A DNA stretch of 34,925 nt from Candidatus Bathyarchaeota archaeon (lineage in GTDB: Archaea; Thermoproteota; Bathyarchaeia; Bathyarchaeales; Bathycorpusculaceae): positions 1 to 34,925 of the forward strand of contig DAOVGI010000031.1 of the NCBI GenBank assembly GCA_030672475.1, read 5' to 3'. The position numbers and the translations under genes were made by a program. The notes under the pieces were generated by a model that saw only the letters and a program-made list of their open reading frames with translations, made no database searches and was not told the origin of the DNA. This document shows positions 16,481 through 24,909 of this stretch, piece by piece (position 1 is the first letter of the stretch; every line of letters begins with the position of its first letter).

Positions 16481-17701
16481 ATGAACAGTAAGATATCTGT
16501 TCCTTCAAGAAGCAAAACAGCATTAGATTTTGTTGACGGAGATTTAGTTGTAGGCAGGCGTGCAATCATCAATGGAACAGGAACACCGCCCGCAGTGAAA
16601 GTTTGTGGCACAGTTTACTGTGAAGGAGACAACGTTTTTGAGTGCGCCCTCTCAGCAGAAAACCTAGAAGCAGAAGATAACGTAACAATTCATGGAAGCC
16701 TAGAAATAGAAAATGATGTTAAAGTGGAAGATGGTCACCTAGAAGTTTATGGGAAAATGACCGCAAAACGTGTAGATGTAGACTCAGCTCTCTATATAAC
16801 CAAGGATTTGACGGTTGAGGAAGTTGATGTTGGTGGAAGCCTAAAGGTTGACGGAAATGTAAAGGCTGAAGACATAGATGTAGGCGGAAGCTTTAAAGCA
16901 AAAGGAGAAGTAGAAGCTGAGAAAATAGACGTGGGAGGAAGTGTTTCAATAGCATCTAAAGTCAACATCACAAAACTGGATGTAGGAGGCACGGCAGAAA
17001 TTGGAGGCGGAGAAATTCGCAAAGTAGACGTAGGTGGAAGCTTCGAGTCAAAGGACTCGCTAGAATTTAAACAAATAAATGTGGGCGGAGTCGTTCGACT
17101 GACCAACAAAAGCAAAGGTGGTGACATAGATGTCGGAGGCTCATTTAAAATCGAAGGTGACCTAGAGTTCAAAAGCATTGACGTAGGAGGCAAAGTAGAA
17201 ATAACTGGATATGGTGAAGGCTGTGAAATAGAAGTAGGAGGCAAAGTGAAAACGGGCAAGTCGCTGAAGCTTTCAGGAGATCTCGAAGTAGGAGGCAAAG
17301 TAGAAGTTGACGAAGAGGTTTCAGCAGAAAACATCGAGGTAGGCGGAGCATTACGCTCGAGAAAAGCTACCGCAGAAGACCGCGTAGAGGTTGGCGGTTC
17401 AATAATTACTATGGAAGGCGTAACGGCACATTCTGTTGAAATAGGAAGAAGAGGCAAAGTATGTGGACCTATAAGGGCAGATCAAGTTATTATTGGTAGG
17501 GATGCGCATGCAGAAGACATTTATGGAAAGAGGGTTATGCTGAGAAGCGGAGCACACGTAGAAAGCGTTTACGGTGAAAACATCACCATTGAATCTCACT
17601 GTCATATAAGCGGAGAAGTGCAGTATACTGGCAAATTAAGAATGAATGAGCATGTTTCATTGGCTAAGCCACCGCAAAAAGTAGACAGGCTTCCCTTCTA
17701 A
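16481..17701 (+). CDS. Bactofilin-like protein with 17-residue repeats
   Basis: A 406-residue, acidic, beta-strand-rich protein with no signal peptide or membrane helix. Residues about 115-318 are twelve tandem copies of a unit close to x(I/V)(D/E)VGG-x-(hydrophobic), eleven of them 16 or 17 residues long and one 18. One further imperfect copy (VDVDSALYITKDLTVEE) precedes them. Flanks have related strand patterns (VTIHGSLEIENDVKVEDGHL, VEIGRRGKVCGPIRADQVII). This is what a right-handed beta-helix would give, one coil per repeat, as in bactofilins, which polymerise without nucleotide. A cytoskeletal or surface-scaffold role is inferred. It has its own strong promoter and converges on a PhoU regulator gene with a 4-base overlap. 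Confidence 0.72.
   Translation: MNSKISVPSRSKTALDFVDGDLVVGRRAIINGTGTPPAVKVCGTVYCEGDNVFECALSAENLEAEDNVTIHGSLEIENDVKVEDGHLEVYGKMTAKRVDVDSALYITKDLTVEEVDVGGSLKVDGNVKAEDIDVGGSFKAKGEVEAEKIDVGGSVSIASKVNITKLDVGGTAEIGGGEIRKVDVGGSFESKDSLEFKQINVGGVVRLTNKSKGGDIDVGGSFKIEGDLEFKSIDVGGKVEITGYGEGCEIEVGGKVKTGKSLKLSGDLEVGGKVEVDEEVSAENIEVGGALRSRKATAEDRVEVGGSIITMEGVTAHSVEIGRRGKVCGPIRADQVIIGRDAHAEDIYGKRVMLRSGAHVESVYGENITIESHCHISGEVQYTGKLRMNEHVSLAKPPQKVDRLPF
16823..17434 (+). repeat. Coding tandem repeat, about 51-base period
   Basis: The DNA encoding the VGG repeats has a period of 51 bases with an almost invariant GT(A/T)GG(A/C)GG core, but the remaining bases vary freely. Selection is therefore on protein, and this is not a recent DNA duplication. 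Confidence 0.7.
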
Positions 17702-18681
17702 AGTTTTTTAGGCATCACCAAGTCTGCTATGTCCACACTGTGCTCATAAATCTGCATCAAAATAGAAGTCACAGCTAAAATCTGCGGTACAACATCAAGT
17801 GACTGAGCCCTGGCAACCTTTTCAATGTCAGCAAATATTTTTTCAACATTCCCTCGCATATTCCGCACACCCTCAGCTATCTCTATATTACCAGTGAAAA
17901 ACGCTTTTAACGCGCTCTCATGAGCCCCAAAACAAGCCGTGTGAAAATCTACAAACAATTTCTTTAAATCTTCATCAAGTTTCGTATTCTTTAGCTCAAC
18001 TGTTTTCAGTACCGCTCGCACACATTCATCACCGATTGCCTCCACCAAACTCGCTGCAAGACGGTAATCTAGACATTCAATCGGGCGAACGCCAAGTTTC
18101 TCGCTTAAACTTGGATTTTGAATTATTGTACGCAAGATGCGAACCAAAAGAAAATAGAGCCTGTTAACCTCTTCGTCACGGGCTATAACGCTCTTCGCTA
18201 AGCGCACATCTCCATCCACAAGGGCGTTAACCACATCACGGTGCATACCAGCAGCAATAGCATAACCTCGGCGGAGAATCTTCTCGGGCAGAAAACCGGA
18301 AGGATCCAGCAAACACTGCAAAACAATGCCCGAATAATCCTCTTCAACAATTTCTAATCCTATCAAACGACTAACAGTCTTCTTAACAATATCTCTCATC
18401 TCAACGCCAATACGTTTCTTCGCCTTAACACGAATTATATCAAAGCCGAGCAGATAATTTCCCACGATTTCACGGCTCAAATATGACCCAATCTTCAAAG
18501 TAACGGTGCGGAGAGAAGGCTCAACATCATACTTAGGGTCTATGAGAAGCTTACCATCACTAGTTTCGTTAATGGACACCGTGCATCCACGGTGCAAACC
18601 ATGTTCTTCAGCCCAAGATTTGGGAATACACACAAAGAAAGTGCCGCCCGGAGTGCGTTGAACCTTTCGTATCTCACTCAT
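17698..18681 (-). CDS. AbrB-PhoU phosphate-type regulator
   Basis: A 327-residue protein with an N-terminal SpoVT/AbrB DNA-binding domain (RKVQRTPGGTFFVCIPKSWA then GLHRGCTVSINETSDGKLLI) and two PhoU helical-bundle domains (about residues 110-210 and 215-320; for example AGMHRDVVNALVDGDVRLAK and MRGNVEKIFADIEKVARA). Such archaeal AbrB-PhoU fusions are annotated as phosphate-uptake regulators, with the swapped-hairpin domain binding promoters and PhoU sensing transporter state. No phosphate transporter lies nearby, so the target is unknown. Start is ATG 18681, preceded by GGTGACGTGA. A TATATAAAT-like element lies about 60 bases upstream. Confidence 0.83.
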   Translation of the reverse strand: MSEIRKVQRTPGGTFFVCIPKSWAEEHGLHRGCTVSINETSDGKLLIDPKYDVEPSLRTVTLKIGSYLSREIVGNYLLGFDIIRVKAKKRIGVEMRDIVKKTVSRLIGLEIVEEDYSGIVLQCLLDPSGFLPEKILRRGYAIAAGMHRDVVNALVDGDVRLAKSVIARDEEVNRLYFLLVRILRTIIQNPSLSEKLGVRPIECLDYRLAASLVEAIGDECVRAVLKTVELKNTKLDEDLKKLFVDFHTACFGAHESALKAFFTGNIEIAEGVRNMRGNVEKIFADIEKVARAQSLDVVPQILAVTSILMQIYEHSVDIADLVMPKKL

Positions 18682-19334
18682 TCACGTCACCATAACAAGA
18701 TAAAGAAAAGACATCCAATATACTAATAAATCTAAACAAGAGGCCAATATATAAATCTAAAACCCAAGTCTTAAAACTGAAACCAAAAGTCTCGACCGAT
18801 ATAGATCAGCTGGAAAATTGAAAACTCGTAGGCAAAACAACATGTCCGCTGAGAAGCAAACCAAGTTCACAAGAGCTTGAAAACAATGAAGCAGAGCACA
18901 AAGTGATCAGCCAATTGTGGCATTGACAAGCCTTTCAATCTTCCAAAAAAAGGCAACTAGGATGCTGATAAAGATGGTAAGAAGAAAATGTAACGCTTTT
19001 CCAGCATATCCATAGGCAATGTTGTAACTTACATGTAGAGCCACAAGATTAACAAGTTAATGGGAGGAAGGAATACAAAACGATAAATGTGTACCTGCAG
19101 ACACACGTTAAGCTTTGATTACGTCATAAGAAGATTAAAGAAAGTCTAGACAATTCTGCAAAGTGTAGATCTAGAAGGGTAACCTTAAGGTGCGTCCTCT
19201 TGAATCGTAGGAGATTGATACAGTGACAGCCGCTTGACAGCGCCCTTTCATGTCAACTCCAAAAGGAAGCCTTTAGGGATGGAATCAGTTTACATAATTA
19301 TTCCCGAAAAACAAGAGGGAGGAACCCTTGAAAT
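18682..19334. other. Long divergent intergenic region
   Basis: About 650 bases separate the AbrB-PhoU gene from the DNA polymerase D small-subunit gene. A leftward frame at 19044-18907 (GTG start, 45 codons) encodes one clear membrane helix (KALHFLLTIFISILVAFFWK), which may be a small membrane protein or the end of a lost gene; it has no visible ribosome site. The remainder shows AT-rich promoter-like segments near 18740 and nothing else I can name. Confidence 0.35.
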
Positions 19335-20891
19335 ATGAGCAAAACCGAAAAGCTCCAAAAAGCTGTTGAATTGACGACCGATGCAGGGTACCAACTTAGC
19401 AAAGAAGCTTTTGAATTTCTAAGTTTGGTATGCGCAACGGATAACCCATCAGAACTCATGTGCAAGGCAATACGGAAGATAGAGACTCTAAAGAAAAAGC
19501 CATTGTTCATCGGCAGAAATCTCCTCGAAGAACTCGTCGAGAGGACAAAGCCAACAGAAGAAACTGCCGTCCGTTCAGTAGAAGAATCACTTCAAACATT
19601 GCCAGAGTCGCTGATGACTGAAGGAAAAACATTTTTCCATCCCTATGCAAAAGACATCGAATCGGATCTTGACGTACTTGTAGATCCAAGCACCAAACTG
19701 GACTCAAGCGGAACAATAAAGGATTACGTGGAATATTTTCGTGATCGATTCAAGAGGATGGAAAGGCTGTTGAAACAAAGGATAGATGCTAGAAGTGCTA
19801 CATCAATCATAGACGTTTTAAAAGCTCCAGCAAAGACGAAACTCAAAATAATCGCCATGATAACAAACAGGAGAGAACTCAGAAGAAGGATAATATTGAC
19901 TATTGAAGATTTGCATGCAAACGCCACGGTGCTTGTGACACAAAATGCTCCAGAGAAACTTCGCAAGAAAGCATCTTCACTCTTGCTTGACCAAGTCGTC
20001 TGCCTACACGTCATAAAGACAAGAAGTAATCTCCTAATTGCTGAAGACATTATTCTCCCTGATATCCCTCAGAAGCCTCACCATAAAGCTCCAGTTCCAG
20101 TCTATGCGGTGCTGACCTCGGACATGCATGTTGGCAGCACAGAGTTCCAGAGAGAGACTTTCAACCGCTTCTTATTGTGGTTGAACGGTAAATATGGAAA
20201 TGATAAGATGAGGGAGGTTGCAGGCCACGTGAAATATGTTCTAATAGCAGGTGACATTGTCGACGGAATAGGTATTTATCCTAATCAGATTGAAGAATTG
20301 GCAATCACAGATGTTTATGAACAATACAAGTTGGCTGCAAATTTTATTGAACAAATTCCGGACTATATAGAAGTGGCAATAATACCTGGTAACCATGACG
20401 CTCCGAGAAAGGCGTTACCACAGCCAGCCATCTCACAAAAATTCCTAGAGATACTGCAAGAGTCAAGAAAAGTGCATTCCCTTGGAAACCCATGTCTCTT
20501 AAGCCTCCATAGTGTGGAAGTATTACTATATCATGGCCGCAGCTTGGATGATATTGTTTCAACTGTTCCAGAAATGAGTCATAAACACCCGGAGAAAGCC
20601 ATGACTTTACTGTTGAAGAGTCGCCATCTTGCGCCAGTATATGGTGGAAAAACACCTCTTTCGCCGGAAAGCATTGACCATTTGGTAATCGAACGTGTGC
20701 CAGACATTTTCCACTCTGGACATATCCATAGGCTCGAATATGGCAATTATCGTGGGGTCTTAGTTGTCAATTCCGGTTGTTGGCAAGGGCGAACAGATTA
20801 CATGCGTAGACATGGGTTTGTTCCCACACCTGGAAAGGTTCCAGTAATAAATCTTCAAACATATGAGACTGCAACCATCTCGTTTGACTAG
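19335..20891 (+). CDS. polB: DNA polymerase D small subunit (DP1)
   Basis: A 518-residue exonuclease subunit of archaeal DNA polymerase D, the replicative polymerase of most archaea. The N-terminal part is helical; an OB-fold region follows (about 170-250), then a calcineurin-type phosphoesterase domain giving 3'-5' proofreading. Its blocks are in order: TSDMHVGS (about 263), AGDIVDGIG (about 304), PGNHDAPR (about 350), YHGRSLDD (about 399) and HSGHIHR (about 460). All metal ligands look intact. The start ATG 19335 follows GGAGG by about a dozen bases. It lies just outside the orc1 gene and origin, pointing toward them; its partner DP2 is about 10 kb to the right. Confidence 0.95.
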   Translation: MSKTEKLQKAVELTTDAGYQLSKEAFEFLSLVCATDNPSELMCKAIRKIETLKKKPLFIGRNLLEELVERTKPTEETAVRSVEESLQTLPESLMTEGKTFFHPYAKDIESDLDVLVDPSTKLDSSGTIKDYVEYFRDRFKRMERLLKQRIDARSATSIIDVLKAPAKTKLKIIAMITNRRELRRRIILTIEDLHANATVLVTQNAPEKLRKKASSLLLDQVVCLHVIKTRSNLLIAEDIILPDIPQKPHHKAPVPVYAVLTSDMHVGSTEFQRETFNRFLLWLNGKYGNDKMREVAGHVKYVLIAGDIVDGIGIYPNQIEELAITDVYEQYKLAANFIEQIPDYIEVAIIPGNHDAPRKALPQPAISQKFLEILQESRKVHSLGNPCLLSLHSVEVLLYHGRSLDDIVSTVPEMSHKHPEKAMTLLLKSRHLAPVYGGKTPLSPESIDHLVIERVPDIFHSGHIHRLEYGNYRGVLVVNSGCWQGRTDYMRRHGFVPTPGKVPVINLQTYETATISFD

Positions 20892-21114
20892 GATAATCTG
20901 GGTGTAATTGACCGTGCACTTCACGTTCTCCTCAGCATTCTGTAACAGAAGTGCCAGTAAACTCGTCCCCTCATTTTGAGGAGTATCTACCGCTGGAAGA
21001 CAAGCCTAAGGCTTCGCGCGCACGCGCTAACAAACCTCAACCTTACGCTTTTGATTCGCGATTTTATTGCAAGATTTCGACAAAGTTTTGAGAGTTACGA
21101 CTCCGCAGAAACTA

Positions 21115-22371
21115 CTATTTTCGATGGCCACAATGGGCATGTTGCGAAATACATTTCAACTGACATTTTACCATACGGCCTAGTCTATCGTCTCCAGCAA
21201 AAACTTCTCTAATAAGTGTACGTCCTATCTCCAAACGGATTTTCTTCGTTCGCCCATATCTCCCCATACTTATAACCTGTGCATTTAACAGGCCTATCGC
21301 ATCAAGCTCATTCACTAGAGTGCTTACACGTCGCTGCGTCAAAGGTGAAACACCCGATTTTTCACAAAGCTCACTGTAAACGTCAAAGATTTCACCCGTG
21401 ATAGCACGTCGAACATTTGCTCCACTTAAATGAAACAAGCTGAGAATCACAAGCTTCGAGTGTAAAGTAAGATTTGTTAAAGCTTCAACAATACGGTTGT
21501 GCTCAATGCGCTTTTCCGCTTCCCGAACATGCCGTTCGACAATAACTCTCGCATTCTTTCGCTCACCAACTTCACCGGCAACGCGCAGCAAATCCAAGGC
21601 TCGCCTTGCATCACCGTGTTCTGCAGCGGCCAAAGCACCGCAAAGGCTCAAGGCACCATTAGACAATACACCATCTCGAAAGGCTAGCTTTGCACGATCA
21701 AACAGAATATTCCTTAATTCGCCTGCGTCATATGGTCTGAAAACTATTTCCTCTTCACCAAGTGAGCTTAAAACGCGTGGGTCAAGAAACTCCTTCAACC
21801 GTAGATCGTTGGATATTCCTACAAGGGAGACCTTGCTACTAGACAATATCTCATTTATCCGCGTTAGTTCGTAGAGCACACTGTCACCGTGACTCTTTAT
21901 TAGAGCATCAACCTCATCTAGGACAATGATAAACACTACTTTTAAGGAGTCTAGGCCTTTTTTAAACCTGTCAAAAACCTCGCCGATAGACAAACCAGTA
22001 AAGGGAACAGACATTCCCAGACTGTGACATAACCTTGAGAATACACGATATTCAGTACCTGTCAGACGGCAATTGACATAACAGACTTTGACTGGCGCAC
22101 CGAACCCTTTTGCCTTGATTTCCAAATGGTTTAGGACATATTTTGTCACTGCTGTTTTGCCGGTTCCTGTCTTTCCATAAATGAAAACGTTTGAACACCT
22201 AGCGCCTTTCAATATAGGAGCTACTGTTTCCCCAAGGGACTTAATCTGTTCTTCTCGATGTGGTAATTTGTCGGGGATATAATCATGCCGAAGAACTTCT
22301 CGATCATTAAATATCTGGGTGTTAGTAACAAACTTTTCGAATACCTCATCAAGTATGTTATAGTCGTTCAT
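21115..22371 (-). CDS. orc1: Orc1/Cdc6 replication initiator
   Basis: A 418-residue AAA+ initiator that binds origin sites and loads MCM helicase. It has the Orc1/Cdc6 N-terminal strap (DREVLRHDYIPDKLPHREEQ), Walker A GKTGTGKT at 66-73, Walker B IIVLDEVDAL at about 148, sensor 1 LVGISNDL, sensor 2 GDARRALDLLR, and a C-terminal winged helix (about 300-400: SGVSPLTQRRVSTLVNELDA). The tail ends in a Cys/His-rich segment (KCQLKCISQHAHCGH) that is unusual. The ATG 22371 is preceded by GAGGAGG. The gene points away from the gene-free AT-rich region, the standard layout of an Orc1-linked archaeal origin. Confidence 0.95.
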   Translation of the reverse strand: MNDYNILDEVFEKFVTNTQIFNDREVLRHDYIPDKLPHREEQIKSLGETVAPILKGARCSNVFIYGKTGTGKTAVTKYVLNHLEIKAKGFGAPVKVCYVNCRLTGTEYRVFSRLCHSLGMSVPFTGLSIGEVFDRFKKGLDSLKVVFIIVLDEVDALIKSHGDSVLYELTRINEILSSSKVSLVGISNDLRLKEFLDPRVLSSLGEEEIVFRPYDAGELRNILFDRAKLAFRDGVLSNGALSLCGALAAAEHGDARRALDLLRVAGEVGERKNARVIVERHVREAEKRIEHNRIVEALTNLTLHSKLVILSLFHLSGANVRRAITGEIFDVYSELCEKSGVSPLTQRRVSTLVNELDAIGLLNAQVISMGRYGRTKKIRLEIGRTLIREVFAGDDRLGRMVKCQLKCISQHAHCGHRK

Positions 22372-22511
22372 TTTATATCCTCCTCGTTACGCAGAGGTAA
22401 TGCCTTAGCTTCCTCTGGAAAAAATAAGGTCTGTCATACATAAAACTAAATTATGAACACAAAATTTCTAAAACCAAGAAAATGGTTATAGGAGAAATAG
22501 TAAAAGAAAGA

Positions 22512-22536
22512 GACACCCTCATATTTCCACTGGAAA
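22512..22536 (-). promoter_or_regulatory. ORB site 1 (leftward)
   Basis: Read on the minus strand the site is TTTCCAGTGGAAA, six spacer bases with a G string, then GGTGTC. It matches site 2 at 19 or 20 of 25 positions and has the palindromic core and G string of Orc1-binding origin recognition boxes. Confidence 0.8.
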
Positions 22537-22693
22537 TCTCTAATAAACCATATGGAATATGTTGATTTCTTTTATTAAAAGAAATATACTCTAAAACTCC
22601 ATTGAACTATATCGTTATAACAATTATAGTTAAGCATTTTTGATAGACTAACTAATTTTCTTTTCAGAATATAGAAATAGTCGTTGATTTTCT
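22537..22693. other. AT-rich duplex-unwinding candidate
   Basis: The 157 bases between the inverted ORB sites are strongly AT-rich with long A/T runs (for example TTTCTTTTATTAAAAGAAA, itself nearly palindromic). In known archaeal origins this is where the duplex first melts. Confidence 0.65.
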
Positions 22694-22718
22694 TTTCCAA
22701 TGGAAACGAAGGGGTGTC
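22694..22718 (+). promoter_or_regulatory. ORB site 2 (rightward)
   Basis: TTTCCAATGGAAACGAAGGG and then GTGTC. This is very close to the crenarchaeal and Pyrococcus ORB consensus, with an inverted TTCCANTGGAA core and a GGGG string. It faces away from the AT-rich core, mirroring site 1. Confidence 0.85.
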
Positions 22719-22947
22719 GCCTTTGTTTTAAATGTCCTACCTTGATGGTTAGCGCTTCTTCTTAATTATACTATCTTCTTGTATGTTTCTATGGGTACGC
22801 GAGAACTTCCTAAACAGGGCTCGTATTCACAACCTTGCGTTCTATCTAACAAGTTTGTGAATACCTTGTGAAATTTATTCACTGCTATTTCTTTCTATTT
22901 CTCTTTTTCGTCAATATTGACTTTTTCTTGATTGTTTCTTGTGAAAA

Positions 22948-22973
22948 GACCACCCCTACCCTTCTGCTGGAGA
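22948..22973 (-). promoter_or_regulatory. ORB-like site 3, weaker
   Basis: On the minus strand it reads TCTCCAGCAGAA, a short spacer, then AGGGGTGGTC. It keeps TCCAG, GAA and the G string of the other sites, but with an extra base and a weaker palindrome. Confidence 0.5.
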
Positions 22974-23171
22974 TAACTGATTGCGTTGTGCCCCACTTGT
23001 TTTTCTAGTCTAGGGGAGCTGTGAACGCTGTGATAACAAAAGCAGTGCAATTCATGCTTATTCACCTTTTATGAGCCTATAAACAGATTATTATTTAACT
23101 TATATTCACCACAACAGCTATAACATGTGAACTGTAAAGTTGTGAACCACTAATCAAGGTGTACACCATTC

Positions 23172-23597
23172 ATGCCAGCGAGAAAGATGCGTATCGAACT
23201 GTTCGACAGTGAAGGTAATCGATACACTATATCATTTGAAGGTCAAGTAACGAGGCAGAAAGCACTTCGTCTTCTTGATTTAGTAGAATTGCTAGGTGGA
23301 GTTTCGAACGATGAAGCCGGCCCTAGAGCCAATGTCTCACCTAACGAGTTTTCCAAATATGACAAAACTCGGATTGTCATTCAGAGGCGCTTCTCTCTAG
23401 TCTGGTTCTCCTCAAAGGAAGTCCAGTCTGTCTACGAACAGGAATTGAAGGCGCCGATAACTCTCAGCACAATAGCAACTTATCTCTCTCGAATGGCAGA
23501 TAGGGGAATACTCCAAAGAATGCGAGCGTCTAGACATCTAAAATATAGAATGGTGCCCAGTTTTCCTGCGGTATCCATTAAGCAGCAAATACCTTGA
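23172..23597 (+). CDS. Origin-adjacent winged-helix protein
   Basis: A 141-residue protein. The N-terminal strand-rich segment (KMRIELFDSEGNRYTISFEG, then QVTRQKALRLLDLVELLGG) is followed by a winged helix (VQSVYEQELKAPITLSTIAT, then YLSRMADRGILQRMRASRHL) with a basic recognition region and wing. It is very probably DNA-binding. Its position directly beside the origin on the side opposite orc1 recalls, by analogy only, the WhiP winged-helix initiator next to Sulfolobus oriC3. It could equally be an ordinary transcription regulator. The ATG 23172 follows an AT-rich promoter-like TTATTTAACTTATATTC near 23090. Confidence 0.65.
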   Translation: MPARKMRIELFDSEGNRYTISFEGQVTRQKALRLLDLVELLGGVSNDEAGPRANVSPNEFSKYDKTRIVIQRRFSLVWFSSKEVQSVYEQELKAPITLSTIATYLSRMADRGILQRMRASRHLKYRMVPSFPAVSIKQQIP

Positions 23598-23885
23598 TTA
23601 AGTTACCTCGAATTTTGTGTTCGAGACAATGACACATGGTACATCGCCGCAAACATTGAGAATATAATAGATCATGTGAGCGGAGCTATCAAGAAAGCTA
23701 ACAAGATAACTGAAAGATACTTTTCATGTCAGCAAGTGTGAAGGCAACGCGGCGTTAACTGAATGAGTTGCAGTGTCATATTCACTGACTAATTTGATAA
23801 GGTATATTCACCCTTGTTAGTTTCTTCAACTCGAATTAGTAGCGAGCACCCAGGGGAACTCTCTAAACCATCAAGCAGACGCAAA

Positions 23886-24596
23886 TTATGTTTCGCTTTC
23901 TGTCTTTTTCAGGAGTTTTTCCATCTCTTTCTTAACACGATACTTGAATGGTATTCTGCTGGTGTTCCTATCCAGGTATCCCGTTTCGTAAAGCTTCTTC
24001 ATCAACCTCGCTGTATGCTCTCTGCTGAGTTTGATTGCATCCTTAATGTCAGGTGCAGTTTTAGGGCCCTCTTGAGCCAGGATCTCCAATACAGACAACT
24101 CGGTATCAGTCAACGGAGCTAAGGCTTTTTCCCTTCTTATAGGTATAACCGCTTCAATCCTCGATTCAGGAGCTGTCGTAAATTGTCTAGCTTCTTTTTG
24201 CAAACCTGAGATTTTTGCAGCAAGTTTCATCTGCGATGTGATAGTATCACGCATCTTCTTATCAGTTTCATCTAGCTTCACCAATATGCTCTCTCTATCC
24301 TGTAACATCAGACGAATTCTTGGTTTTAGTGCGTAGAGCTCCTTCTCAACTCCTTCAACCATTTTAAGAGCTCTATCACCTTTTGAAGAGAGTCCTTCAA
24401 CTTTGTATGCGACAACTTCCAGTTTCTCAGCTTCACGTTTCAGTTGCCTATTGAAACTTAGGACTATATCTTCGACAGCTTCCTTCGCCTTCTCATACTC
24501 CTTCTGAAGTCTGCGAATTTGTCTATAGTATTCAGCAGCGGCACCAATAGTCGCCGCAAGCAGTACTCCGACAAGAACTAATAACGTGTCAGTCAA
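23886..24596 (-). CDS. Membrane-anchored coiled-coil winged-helix regulator
   Basis: A 236-residue protein with an N-terminal membrane helix (TLLVLVGVLLAATIGAAAEY), a long coiled coil (about 25-145; for example QIRRLQKEYEKAKEAVEDIV), a linker, and a C-terminal MarR-like winged helix (LTDTELSVLEILAQEGPKTA, then IKLSREHTARLMKKLYETGY). A DNA-binding head held at the membrane on a coiled-coil stalk could tether DNA or sense surface signals. It lies about 700 bases right of the origin. Start is TTG 24596 with GAGGT seven bases upstream. TGTGA-rich sites flank its promoter, consistent with autoregulation. Confidence 0.75.
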   Translation of the reverse strand: MTDTLLVLVGVLLAATIGAAAEYYRQIRRLQKEYEKAKEAVEDIVLSFNRQLKREAEKLEVVAYKVEGLSSKGDRALKMVEGVEKELYALKPRIRLMLQDRESILVKLDETDKKMRDTITSQMKLAAKISGLQKEARQFTTAPESRIEAVIPIRREKALAPLTDTELSVLEILAQEGPKTAPDIKDAIKLSREHTARLMKKLYETGYLDRNTSRIPFKYRVKKEMEKLLKKTESET

Positions 24597-24606
24597 ACAA
24601 TAGACC

Positions 24607-24905
24607 TCTGTGATTCATCTGTGATGAAGTGCGATGTTTTCACGTCACATCACATATCACAGTTCTACCGTTGAACATTTAAAAATTGTGGTATAACCAT
24701 TAGCTGAAGTAACTATGATGTCACATGTCACAGTATAACATGTCGAATAATTCAATTGTTAGGACATGTGGATTATAAGTAAAAGAGGCTTTTTCTTGGT
24801 TTTTTTTTCAATTTCCTACTTGCTTGTGCTTCCACTTCGTGTATATATTCGCGTTGTTACGTATCCTGATTGTTTTTCTGATGTGATTTGTGATGTCACA
24901 TGATG
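24607..24905. promoter_or_regulatory. Cluster of TGTGA-rich operator-like repeats
   Basis: Four related sites occur: 24607-24625 (CTGTGATTCATCTGTGATG within), 24645-24662 (TCACATCACATATCACAG), 24721-24733 (TCACATGTCACAG) and 24880-24905 (ATGTGATTTGTGATGTCACA). The shared pattern is TGTGA repeated at 7-8 base steps on one strand. The TATA box for the leftward winged-helix gene is probably TTTTTAAAT at 24677-24685, so one site sits on its start point and another about 40 bases upstream. The 313-base gap holds no gene. Confidence 0.55.
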
Positions 24906-24909
24906 TTTC

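Larger units (their letters stand above)
22372..23171. other. oriC: Probable chromosomal replication origin (oriC)
   Basis: About 800 bases without a gene, AT-rich, lying immediately upstream of orc1/cdc6. It contains two 25-base ORB-like sites in opposite orientation (22512-22536 and 22694-22718) around an AT-rich core, a third weaker ORB-like site (22948-22973), and a mini-ORB-like TTCCTCTGGAAAA at 22410-22422. Further G strings occur at 23013-23016 (GGGG) and in CCCC at 22991-22994. This is the architecture described for Pyrococcus and Sulfolobus origins. Function is inferred from layout and motif match. Confidence 0.85.

Noticed and set aside
16823-17434. 51-base periodicity as a CRISPR-like array
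   Set aside because: The period lies inside an open frame, the unit is a protein repeat with variable bases, and there are no conserved repeats with unique spacers.
16792-17457. Leftward PPTS-rich frame of 221 codons
   Set aside because: It is the mirror image of the VGG repeats in the bactofilin-like gene, not a separate repeat protein.
24799-24809. T-run as a terminator
   Set aside because: No rightward gene precedes it; both neighbours are leftward, so it would not serve them.
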